Origin: an uncultured Verrucomicrobiota bacterium
Lineage (GTDB): Bacteria > Verrucomicrobiota > Kiritimatiellia > RFP12 > UBA1067
Direction of reading: 5' to 3'
NCBI GenBank assembly: GCA_946628745.1
Contig: CAMOXA010000024.1
Location: 1 to 14,063, forward strand
DNA: 14,063 bases
The notes under the pieces: generated by a model
Databases searched by the model: none
Told to the model about the DNA's origin: nothing
What the model saw: the letters and a program-made list of their open reading frames with translations, nothing else
Shown here: positions 1-7,074 of the stretch, piece by piece
Layout of the letters: every line of letters begins with the position of its first letter
Position numbering within the stretch: position 1 is the first letter of the stretch
Made by a program: the position numbers and the translations under genes

Positions 1-2
1 AC

Positions 3-698
3 GAGAACCTCGACGGCGACCCGGACGAACCGCCGCCGGAAAAACCGGTCGAGCCGGCGCCGCCCGAGCCAGAACCGCCCGCGCCGGCCCCGGAGCCTCC
101 GCCGGCCCCGGAGCCGCCGGTCGTCGTGCCCGACGCAATCGTGCAGGAGCCGGAAAAAGAAAAACCGAAGAAGCCCGATCCGCCGAAGGAAATCAAAAAG
201 CCCGACCCTCCGAAGGAAGTGAAAAAGCCCGACCCGCCGAAGAAGACCCGGGAAGAACGGCTGGCCGAGATTCGCGCCAGCGCCACCAAGATCTCGCAGA
301 AAAAGCCGGTCGCCCCGCCTAAAAACAACGGCCGCACCGAAGCGCGCCAGCCGAACTGGGAGGAGCTGCTCGCAGCCGGCTACAAACCTGGTCCCCGGAA
401 CCTAGGCCTCGACGCGAGCGAGGAGCAAAGATGCATCAGCCTGATACGGCAGACGTTCCACGACAAGTGGAGCAGCCCGCCGTGGACGGATACGCTGAGG
501 GAAATGCTGCTGCAGGTCCAGTTCGGCCCGGGCGGCGAAGTGCGCGGCTACAGACTCACGCAGTCGTCCGGCGACAGGAACGCCGACAGCACGGTGCTGC
601 ACGCGGCATCGCTCGTCAAGGCCGTCCGCGGGCTTTCGCCGTCGTTTCTGGAAAAGAACAGGACCGTGACCGTGCGTTTCAAGGTTTCGCCGGAATGA
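3..698 (+). CDS. TonB/TolA C-terminal-domain protein, 5'-truncated
   Basis: The reading frame is open from the first bases, so the N terminus (expected membrane anchor) lies outside the window; 231 residues are visible. The first part (to about base 250) is a proline/glutamate/lysine-rich stretch with PAPEPP-type runs and three KKPDPPKE repeats, the usual extended periplasm-spanning linker of TonB and TolA proteins. The last ~95 residues (about 411-695) form a compact domain with the pattern of TonB/TolA C-terminal domains: a helix ending in KW, a beta strand with LLQVQFGPGGEV, then the SSGD signature, an alanine-rich helix and a final VTVRFKV strand. By family knowledge such proteins pass proton-motive-force energy from an ExbB/ExbD or TolQ/TolR motor to the outer membrane. 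The motor genes are presumably just upstream; that is inference. TonB and TolA cannot be told apart from this fragment. Translation ends in TGA 13 bases before the BatD-like gene. Confidence 0.8.
   Translation, partial: ENLDGDPDEPPPEKPVEPAPPEPEPPAPAPEPPPAPEPPVVVPDAIVQEPEKEKPKKPDPPKEIKKPDPPKEVKKPDPPKKTREERLAEIRASATKISQKKPVAPPKNNGRTEARQPNWEELLAAGYKPGPRNLGLDASEEQRCISLIRQTFHDKWSSPPWTDTLREMLLQVQFGPGGEVRGYRLTQSSGDRNADSTVLHAASLVKAVRGLSPSFLEKNRTVTVRFKVSPE
168..248 (+). repeat. Three in-frame 27-bp repeats coding KKPDPPKE-type linker
   Basis: Three consecutive 9-codon units (168-194, 195-221, 222-248) encode KKPDPPKEI, KKPDPPKEV and KKPDPPKKT. The third base of several codons differs between copies, so the repeat is kept at protein level. 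It forms part of the rigid, charged proline-rich spacer of the TonB/TolA-like protein. The copy number could vary between strains. Confidence 0.85.
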
Positions 699-711
699 AG
701 GAGCATGATTG

Positions 712-2730
712 ATGTTGTCGTGTGCGGCAGGTCTGATGATTGCGGCGATTGCGCTTGACGGCGTGACGGGCGGGGAGCTTCGCGCCGAGGCCCGGTTCGA
801 CGCCAACAATGTCCATGTAGGCGACCCGATGACGCTGACGGTCGATTTCGCGGGCGACGCCGATTTCGCGGCTCTGCATCCGCCGGAGCTGTCGCGCGAA
901 GTCGACAGGAACGTGTGGAAGGTGGACGACGCGAGCGCGCGAACGGAGACGTTCCGCGACGCGAGGCGTCTGACATACAGGGTCCGCCCGCTCAAGCAGG
1001 GGCTGTTGCATTTCCCGGCGCTCGAATTCGAATACACGTCGGCGGTTTCCAACGCACCGGCGCGCGTCGCGACGCTCGCAGTGCCGGTTCACGCGAAAGC
1101 GGGCACGCAGGTCGCGCTCGGCGATTTCGACACGGCGAGGACGGATCTGCCGAAACCGGACGGAATCGTCATCGATCTGTCCCGCAGCCCGTGGAAGTCG
1201 TACGAGAGACTTGACGAAGACGGACTTTTCGCGTGGCGCAAGGCGTGCGCGAAACCGTCGGCGGAGGCTTTCGCGGAGTTCGACTTTCCCGAGGCCCGGC
1301 TTAACGAGGCCGCATGCGAGCTGCTGGCGGGCAACTGGGCGAAAGCCAGACGCATATATTCGGTTCTGGAGTGGAAGATCGGGCAGACGCCGGCCGTCGA
1401 ACGCGGCATGGTGGCCGCCGCGGCGCTCAAATCGGGAGACGCGGACGCCGAACTGCCGATGTGGCGGCAGACCTTGCGGCCGGTCCTGCGGTTCGCATGG
1501 GCGGGGCGGCTGCTCGTTTTCGTGGCGGCCGCGGCGGCTCTCGCGCTTGTGCTCGTCATGTTGAGACGTGCGGCGCGGCGGCTCGCCTGCCTCGGCGCGG
1601 CGGTGCTGCTGGCGGTTCACTGCGCGAACGCGGCGGATCCTTTCGGAATGGGCGGCGACCCGTTCGAGGAGCTGAACAGAATGCATCAGCGCATGCGGCA
1701 GGAGATGCGCCAGCAGATGCAGACCATGACATCGATGGTGAACGGCATGGGCGGGGGATTCTCCATGACAATCAACGGCCAGCCCGCGCCAAAAGTCGAG
1801 ATAAAGGCGTCTGTCAGACCGGACAGGACGGATATCAAGGCCGGCGAACAGTTCAACATGATTCTTGCGATAGAAATGCCAAAGGGATGTTCCGTGTCTC
1901 TAAGCGAAATCGAGCCGTCGCAGACGGTCGGATATACGGTCGCCGGCAAGCCCGAAAACATGACGGACGGAAGGGCGGCCGACACGAACAGCGTCGTCAG
2001 GCGCGTGTCCATACCGGTAAGATACGACGCGCCGTTCAAAGGCCGCGTCACTTACAGCATCGCCGGAATGTACGAGTGCAGGATAAAGACAGACAACGGC
2101 ATGGGCGGAATCTTCAGTCAGACGTTCTCGTCGAACTTTTCGGTCGAGACCCCTCCCATATGGATGGAGGTGAAGCCGCTCGCCGCCGCCAACCAGCCCG
2201 CCGACTATTCAGGCGCGGTCGGCACCGCCTTCAAGCTGACGCAGAAAGCCGACCGGTACAAAGTGGAGACGAACGACGTGGTGAGGATCGACCTGACGCT
2301 GGAATATGTCGGGTTCGTGCCGCCGGACGCCATGCCGGGCGCGGCGATGCGCATGCGGACCCAGAACGGCGGACGGATAACTACAAGCCGCTATTTCATA
2401 GCCGACGGAACCGCCAAGACGCCCGACGTGGAGTTCTCGTACTACGACGTTTCGGCCAAAAGCTACCGGCGTGTGATCGCGCGCGGACAGCCCCTCATGT
2501 ATTCGGCCGAGACGGATGGCGAGGCGGAGACCGTCGTCGTGAACGCAGAAAACGGTGAAGACGGCGGGGCGCTTGTCAAGCTCCGCTTCGCCCCGGCGGA
2601 AAGCGCCCCGGAGATCGCCACGATCGATTCCGCCGCCGCGAGACCGGCAACAACCGAAGAACACGGCGAGTGGGTGCGCGTGGATGACGGCAAACATGCG
2701 GGATGGGCGAGGAAGGACGAGCTGAAATGA
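712..2730 (+). CDS. BatD-like envelope protein with two secreted modules and an internal signal-peptide-like segment
   Basis: ATG 712 is chosen because AAGGAG at 698-703 sits 8 bases upstream; TTG 709 is possible. The product has 672 residues. Residues 1-20 are a short hydrophobic export signal. Residues 23-128 look like a BatD (oxygen-tolerance) beta domain: a strand with VHVGDPMTLTVDF, then RLTYRVRPLKQGLLHFPALEF. Residues 195-255 are helical and TPR/BatE-like. Residues 263-284 are a clear membrane helix. M283 then begins a stretch that itself reads as a type I signal peptide: Arg-rich n-region, hydrophobic core 290-303, ANA|AD at 305-309. A Met/Gln-rich helix follows (about 318-352), then a second BatD-like region (about 360-480), more beta structure, and a C-terminal SH3b-like end (GEWVRVDDGKHAGWARKDEL). 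Bat proteins are linked to aerotolerance and envelope stress in Bacteroides and relatives; the role here is inferred. Its stop overlaps the next start (ATGA). Confidence 0.72.
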   Translation: MLSCAAGLMIAAIALDGVTGGELRAEARFDANNVHVGDPMTLTVDFAGDADFAALHPPELSREVDRNVWKVDDASARTETFRDARRLTYRVRPLKQGLLHFPALEFEYTSAVSNAPARVATLAVPVHAKAGTQVALGDFDTARTDLPKPDGIVIDLSRSPWKSYERLDEDGLFAWRKACAKPSAEAFAEFDFPEARLNEAACELLAGNWAKARRIYSVLEWKIGQTPAVERGMVAAAALKSGDADAELPMWRQTLRPVLRFAWAGRLLVFVAAAAALALVLVMLRRAARRLACLGAAVLLAVHCANAADPFGMGGDPFEELNRMHQRMRQEMRQQMQTMTSMVNGMGGGFSMTINGQPAPKVEIKASVRPDRTDIKAGEQFNMILAIEMPKGCSVSLSEIEPSQTVGYTVAGKPENMTDGRAADTNSVVRRVSIPVRYDAPFKGRVTYSIAGMYECRIKTDNGMGGIFSQTFSSNFSVETPPIWMEVKPLAAANQPADYSGAVGTAFKLTQKADRYKVETNDVVRIDLTLEYVGFVPPDAMPGAAMRMRTQNGGRITTSRYFIADGTAKTPDVEFSYYDVSAKSYRRVIARGQPLMYSAETDGEAETVVVNAENGEDGGALVKLRFAPAESAPEIATIDSAAARPATTEEHGEWVRVDDGKHAGWARKDELK

Positions 2731-3866
2731 AGCAAAACCGCATATACCTGTCGCCGCCATGGACGGACGAGAAGGAGCGCGAGGCCGTATCCGCCGCGTT
2801 CGATTCGGGCTATATCGCGCCTTGCGGGCCGATGGTAGATGCGTTCGAGCTTGAGCTCGCGAAGGTCGCCGGCAGACGCTACGCCGTCGCGGTCGCGAGC
2901 GGGACGGCCGCGATAGACCTCGTCCTCGAGCATCTCGGCGTCGATTCGTCGTGGACGGTCGTCGCGCCAACTCTCACATTCATGGCCACCGTCGGCCCGG
3001 CTTGGCACAGAGGCGCCAGACTCGCGTTCGTGGACAGCGACGCGACAGGCAATGTCGATGTCGCGCTCCTGGATGACGCCCTCGGAGAGCTTGGCGGAGG
3101 CGAGCGGACGCTTTTCGCCGGCGTGGACCTGTACGGCAGATGCTGCGACTACGGAGAGGTTTCGCGGATATGCAGGCGGCGCAAGGTCAAGTTTCTGTGC
3201 GACAGCGCCGAGGCTGTCGGCGCTTCGTGGCGCGGCCGCCCGGCGGGTAGCGCGGGTGTCGCTGGGGTGTATTCCTTCAACGGAAACAAGATCGTCACGA
3301 CATCCGGCGGCGGCGCCGTCGTGACGGATTCCGCCAAGCTGGCCGACCATGCAAGAAAACTTTCCCAGCAGAGCCGGGAGCCGCGGCCGTGGTACGAGCA
3401 CCGCGAGGTCGGCTTCAACTACAGGATGAGCAACATACTCGCCGCGCTCGGACTCGCCCAGCTCGCAAAGCTGCCGGCGATCCTCGAGGCGAGGTCGCGC
3501 AACAAGCGCCGGTACGAGAAGCTTTTCGAAGGCACGGGGGTCGGGCTTCTGCCGCCGGTCGACGGCGAGAACAACTGGCTCACGGTGGCGCTTTTGCCGG
3601 ACGAAGGTTCGCGAGACGCTCTTATGTCCGCTTTCGCGGCGGCGGACATCGAGACTCGCCCCGTCTGGAAGCCGATGCACATGCAACCGGTCTTTGCAGG
3701 ATGCCGGGCTTTCGGCGGCCAAGTGGCGGAAGATCTCTTCAGGCGCGGCATATGCCTGCCTTCGGGCACCGGCCTCGGGGAAAACGACTGGCGAAGAATA
3801 GAGCGCACGGTGCGCTCCGCGCAGATTGCGGGATTTCACGGTAAAAGGAGGATGCAAACAAAATGA
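2727..3866 (+). CDS. DegT/DnrJ/EryC1/StrS-family PLP aminotransferase (PglE-like)
   Basis: ATG 2727 overlaps the previous stop by ATGA and has GGAAGGA at 2711-2717, spacing 9; the product has 379 residues, a normal family length. Signatures: N-terminal IYLSPPWTDEKE and GYIAPCGP, SGTAA at 58-62, CDSAEA with D159 expected to contact the PLP ring nitrogen, and SFNGNK with K188 as the Schiff-base lysine followed by SGGGA. NYRMSNILAALGLAQL is the usual C-terminal-domain motif. Family members move an amino group, usually from glutamate, onto a keto sugar nucleotide. The SFNGNK(I/V)xTTSGGG pattern and the LSPP start resemble PglE-type enzymes that make UDP-4-amino sugars (bacillosamine route). No partner dehydratase, acetyltransferase or glycosyltransferase lies in the window, so the exact substrate is inference. 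Cytoplasmic. Confidence 0.88.
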   Translation: MKQNRIYLSPPWTDEKEREAVSAAFDSGYIAPCGPMVDAFELELAKVAGRRYAVAVASGTAAIDLVLEHLGVDSSWTVVAPTLTFMATVGPAWHRGARLAFVDSDATGNVDVALLDDALGELGGGERTLFAGVDLYGRCCDYGEVSRICRRRKVKFLCDSAEAVGASWRGRPAGSAGVAGVYSFNGNKIVTTSGGGAVVTDSAKLADHARKLSQQSREPRPWYEHREVGFNYRMSNILAALGLAQLAKLPAILEARSRNKRRYEKLFEGTGVGLLPPVDGENNWLTVALLPDEGSRDALMSAFAAADIETRPVWKPMHMQPVFAGCRAFGGQVAEDLFRRGICLPSGTGLGENDWRRIERTVRSAQIAGFHGKRRMQTK

Positions 3867-5086
3867 AATTCAAACAGGCATTGATTTGGACGGTCGCGCT
3901 CGCGGCCGGCGCGGTTCTCGGCGCTCTGGGCTCCGCCCCGCTGAACGGATTCATGGACTTCGTCGCCGCGGCATATACGCGGGCGTTCCAGTTCGTGGCG
4001 ATACCCACGGTCGCGCTGGCGATACTCACGGCGATGGCCTCGCTCGGCGAAGGCAAGGCCATGGGCAAAGTGTTCGCGAAGACGCTTTCGTACACGGTTC
4101 TGACTTCGTTCGTCGCGGCGCTTGTCGGCATGGGGCTGTACATCGCGGTCGCCCCCGGAACGATCGATCCGAACGTAGTAAAGGCGGTGGCGGACGACGC
4201 CGGCGCAATGGCCCAGATAAGCAGGACGCCCGAGACGGTCTACGGCCACATACTCGGCGCGATACCGAACAACCTCGTCACGCCGTTTCTCTCAGGCAAC
4301 GTGCTGTCCATCGTTCTGATATCTGCCGGCATCGGCGTGGCGATCGCGATACTGGGCAAAAAGAGCGACAACGTCAAGGCTCTGCACAGAACGCTTTGCG
4401 GGCTCCAGGAGGTTTTCTTCGGCATGATCAAGGGCCTCATATGGGCGCTGCCGGCCGGCATCGTGGCGTTTGCGGCGCAGCTTTCGGCCCAGATGTCCGC
4501 AGGCGTCGCGGTAGGCTCGATCGGCAAATACGTGCTCGTCGTTCTGGGCGGCAACGCCATCCAGTTCTTTGTCGTGCTGCCGCTTTTCTGCTATCTCAGG
4601 GGCGTCAACGGATACAAGGTGATGCGCCAGATGACGCCGGCGCTGCTGATGGCGCTTTTCACGAAATCGTCCGCGGCCACGCTGCCGGTCACGGTCGCGA
4701 CCGCCGAAAAGAACATGAAAGTCAAGCCGTGGGTGGCCAGGTTCATACTGCCTCTTTGCTGCACGATAAACATGAACGGATGCTCGGCCTTCATTCTGGT
4801 CACATCGCTTTTCGTGATGCAGAACTCGCCGGATTGCGGCATCGCGCTCACGCTGCCTGCGATGCTCGCGTGGTGCGTGGTCGCAGTCGTATGCGCGATA
4901 GGCAACGCCGGGGTGCCCATGGGGTGCTACTTCCTGACGCTTTCGCTGATGGCGGGTGTCGGCGGCAACCTGATGATCCTCGGTGTGATCCTGCCGATCT
5001 ACACAATCATAGACATGATAGAGACCGCCGAAAACGTCTGGAGCGACTGTTGCATATGCGCAGTCGTGGACAAGTCCCAGAAATAA
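3863..5086 (+). CDS. Dicarboxylate/amino acid:cation symporter (SLC1/DAACS family), probably for neutral amino acids
   Basis: ATG 3863 overlaps the aminotransferase stop (ATGA) and has AAAAGGAGG at 3843-3851. The 407 residues form a multi-pass inner-membrane transporter of ordinary family length. Family landmarks: serine motif of hairpin 1 (KSSAATLPVT, SSA at 269-271), TM7 NMNG at 303-306, hairpin 2 GNAGVPMG at 347-354, and TM8 with DMIETAENVWSD at 384-395. D384, T388, N391 and D395 match the conserved amino-group and sodium-binding positions. The position that is Arg in glutamate/aspartate carriers (R397 of GltPh) is E387 here. As I recall it, the Ser/Thr carrier SstT also has Glu in an aligned ETALNSSTD segment. 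I therefore infer sodium-coupled uptake of a neutral amino acid such as serine, threonine or alanine rather than of a dicarboxylate. This is inferred from one residue and the alignment. Confidence 0.9.
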   Translation: MKFKQALIWTVALAAGAVLGALGSAPLNGFMDFVAAAYTRAFQFVAIPTVALAILTAMASLGEGKAMGKVFAKTLSYTVLTSFVAALVGMGLYIAVAPGTIDPNVVKAVADDAGAMAQISRTPETVYGHILGAIPNNLVTPFLSGNVLSIVLISAGIGVAIAILGKKSDNVKALHRTLCGLQEVFFGMIKGLIWALPAGIVAFAAQLSAQMSAGVAVGSIGKYVLVVLGGNAIQFFVVLPLFCYLRGVNGYKVMRQMTPALLMALFTKSSAATLPVTVATAEKNMKVKPWVARFILPLCCTINMNGCSAFILVTSLFVMQNSPDCGIALTLPAMLAWCVVAVVCAIGNAGVPMGCYFLTLSLMAGVGGNLMILGVILPIYTIIDMIETAENVWSDCCICAVVDKSQK

Positions 5087-5101
5087 CGAGCCTGCAAGCC
5101 T

Positions 5102-5818
5102 GTGCGTGAAACATTCCAGATAGCAGCCGTCGCGTCCGCCGCGCTCCTTGCAGGGTGCCTGGGGAACGGCGAAAGAACTCTGCACGAGACGTACTCCACG
5201 CCCGTATGCGCCGTCTCGCACACGAACGGGGTGTGGGACGCGGAGTACGGCAGGACGGCCGAACCCGGCAACTGTTCGTTTTCGTTTCGGGTCGTCAGGT
5301 ATACGGACGGGTTTGGCGTCAAGGCGACGGTGCTCGACGATGTCGTGGTGGCCGACGACTGCAAACCCGGCAGCGTCAGCTGTCCCAGCTGGGACGACGA
5401 CACGCTGCAGTGCTTCTTCGACGGCGACAACGACAAATCGCCCGACTCCCGCGCCGGCAACGGGCTTTTCTACGGCGGGGAGTACACGCTTGTCGCCAAC
5501 GGTGCCGCGCAGAGCGATTTTTCGGGGCACCCGGAGAGCTTCGGCGGTTTGTGGAAGGGTACCGTCGACCGCGTCGACCTGCAGGACGGCGGCGTGAAGC
5601 TGTACTACGATCTGTGGTTCGCGTGGGAGTGCATCGGCAGGCGTGTCCCTCCGGCGCCGGACGAAGACGTCACCTTCGGTTTCAATATATGCGTCCACGA
5701 CGACGATGACGGCGGGCGCTGCGACAGGGCTCTGTACTGGAAGGGCACGCCGGTGATGCCCTACAGGGACGAGAGCACATTCGGCACGATAACATTAAAA
5801 GGAAGGAAGACAGAATAA
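5102..5818 (+). CDS. Lipoprotein with CBM9-like (sugar-binding) domain
   Basis: GTG 5102 is the only usable start before the lipobox; it lies 15 bases after the symporter stop and has no clear Shine-Dalgarno, suggesting coupled re-initiation. Product 238 residues. Lipobox LLAGC gives lipidated C19. From about residue 40 on it resembles CBM9-type/DOMON-like domains: W45 D46 near the start, DDTLQCFFDGDND (99-111) like the usual W.DD.v.iF.D.dn motif, then YDLWFAWECIG and FNICVHDDDDGGRCDRALYW (194-213), ending in STFGTITL, a typical finish of this fold. There is no catalytic domain, so it probably binds a carbohydrate or a calcium-dependent ligand at the membrane surface. Eight cysteines follow the lipid cysteine (36, 58, 87, 94, 104, 176, 197, 207), an unusually high number that would allow four disulfides. 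The ligand is unknown. Confidence 0.78.
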   Translation: MRETFQIAAVASAALLAGCLGNGERTLHETYSTPVCAVSHTNGVWDAEYGRTAEPGNCSFSFRVVRYTDGFGVKATVLDDVVVADDCKPGSVSCPSWDDDTLQCFFDGDNDKSPDSRAGNGLFYGGEYTLVANGAAQSDFSGHPESFGGLWKGTVDRVDLQDGGVKLYYDLWFAWECIGRRVPPAPDEDVTFGFNICVHDDDDGGRCDRALYWKGTPVMPYRDESTFGTITLKGRKTE

Positions 5819-7074
5819 TGAAAATCGAAAAATGCATGGCGGTTGCGGCGGCGACGGCGACGGCGTTTCTGGCCGGATGCTCCGACGGCTCCGCGCCGCA
5901 CACTCCGACCGAGGCCGAAATATTCGGCTACAAAGGCGACGACCTCGCCGGAGAAACCAATATGAACTTTGTCGTGACGGCTCCGGCCACGACAAACTGG
6001 GTCCCCGAACGGGTGCTTTCCGTCCTGGAGCACTACGAATTCACCGGCGACGAACTGGCTCTTTTAAAGGCCGCCGGAGTGATGCAGCCGTGCGCACCGG
6101 TCTCGGAAATGCCGCAAGGCTACGTGAAGGACGTGGACGAGCCGTGGTTCGCGTACTGGACGAAGCCCGCGGACAGTTTCGGGATATCCGGCGTCGCCGG
6201 GGTTCTCGTGCACTACGACGGCGACAAGAAGCTTTTCGAGACCGGCGAGTCGTATTTCTCAAGCTACTGGCCGACAAAAGAAGAGGCCGAGGCCGCCCTC
6301 GCCAAAATCAAGACGCAGATTGAAGCGCTGGGCCCGAAAAAGTTCCACCCGCTCGACGCGGGCTGGATAGCGGAATACGTCCGTCTTTGCGTGACGGGAG
6401 TCGTCGGCATGAAGGCGGACGGCAAGTGGTCGTGCATGATAGATTTTCGCGACAAGTGCGGGGCCGGATGCGGAGTCTGGGAGCCGGTTGACATGCAGCA
6501 GGAGCGCCGCGACAGATACGATTACGCCAAGGCCCTTAAAGCATGGAAGGCCGAGGTGGACGCGCTGCTGGCGAAAAACCGCGAACTCGTCGCCAAGGCT
6601 GTGGAAGAGCGGGGACTCGAATGCTTCGCCGATGCACAGGACGTCGGCACCACGCCCGACGGCCGCGTGGTGAAAGCCGTCTATGCGACGGGGGAAGCTG
6701 CAGCCGACACCGGTTCGCTGGAAGCCGCCGCCCAGACTTTCTGGGACGCGCGCGCCGCGCTGGTCGAGTCCGCGCTCGGCGTCAAGTTCGACGGCGAAAT
6801 ATCCAAGGAGCAGGATCCTGACGGCAGAATGACGGCGTGGCATGCGTCCGCCAAGGGAGACATCTTCGAGGCTGAAGTCGCGATGATGATGCCGGTCGCC
6901 CCCGAAGAAGAGCCGCAGCCCGGGGTAAAGCCGGACGCTGGCGAGGACGGCGCGGGCCAGAGCGAAGAGCAGCGGCCCGAACCGCCCAAGGCCCAGTGGC
7001 GCGTCGTGTACATCGAGCGCTTCCAGCAGGGAATCGAGCTGCCGCCGCGTCCGCAGCAGAAGAGCGCGAAGTGA
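5818..7074 (+). CDS. Lipoprotein of unknown function
   Basis: ATG 5818 shares one base with the preceding stop (TAATG) and has GGAAGGA at 5801-5807, spacing 10. The 418-residue product starts with a signal peptide ending in FLAGC (lipidated C21, Ser at +2). I do not recognise the family. Visible parts: a globular region about 45-220 rich in aromatic residues (EPWFAYW, SYFSSYW), with cysteines at 92, 191, 206, 214 and 218; a lysine/alanine-rich helical stretch about 233-266; a mixed alpha/beta region about 280-360; and an acidic, proline-rich segment 361-391 before a short beta-like end. The start-stop overlap with the CBM9-like lipoprotein upstream and the GTGA overlap with murD downstream show it is made as part of the same operon. 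Base and codon use match its neighbours. No function is assigned. Confidence 0.8.
   Translation: MKIEKCMAVAAATATAFLAGCSDGSAPHTPTEAEIFGYKGDDLAGETNMNFVVTAPATTNWVPERVLSVLEHYEFTGDELALLKAAGVMQPCAPVSEMPQGYVKDVDEPWFAYWTKPADSFGISGVAGVLVHYDGDKKLFETGESYFSSYWPTKEEAEAALAKIKTQIEALGPKKFHPLDAGWIAEYVRLCVTGVVGMKADGKWSCMIDFRDKCGAGCGVWEPVDMQQERRDRYDYAKALKAWKAEVDALLAKNRELVAKAVEERGLECFADAQDVGTTPDGRVVKAVYATGEAAADTGSLEAAAQTFWDARAALVESALGVKFDGEISKEQDPDGRMTAWHASAKGDIFEAEVAMMMPVAPEEEPQPGVKPDAGEDGAGQSEEQRPEPPKAQWRVVYIERFQQGIELPPRPQQKSAK

Noticed and set aside
1558..2730. Second BatD module as a separate gene starting at ATG 1558
   Set aside because: The frame is continuous with the upstream domain, and no ribosome-binding site precedes ATG 1558; kept as an alternative in the findings rather than as a gene call.
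2463..3857. Long antisense open frame (464 codons) opposite the aminotransferase
   Set aside because: GC-rich codon use removes stops on the other strand; its translation is Arg/His-rich without motifs, while the + strand carries a full set of aminotransferase motifs.
4292..5698. Long antisense open frame opposite the symporter and CBM9-like gene
   Set aside because: It runs across two well-supported + genes and its translation is low-complexity, charged and unlike any protein family.
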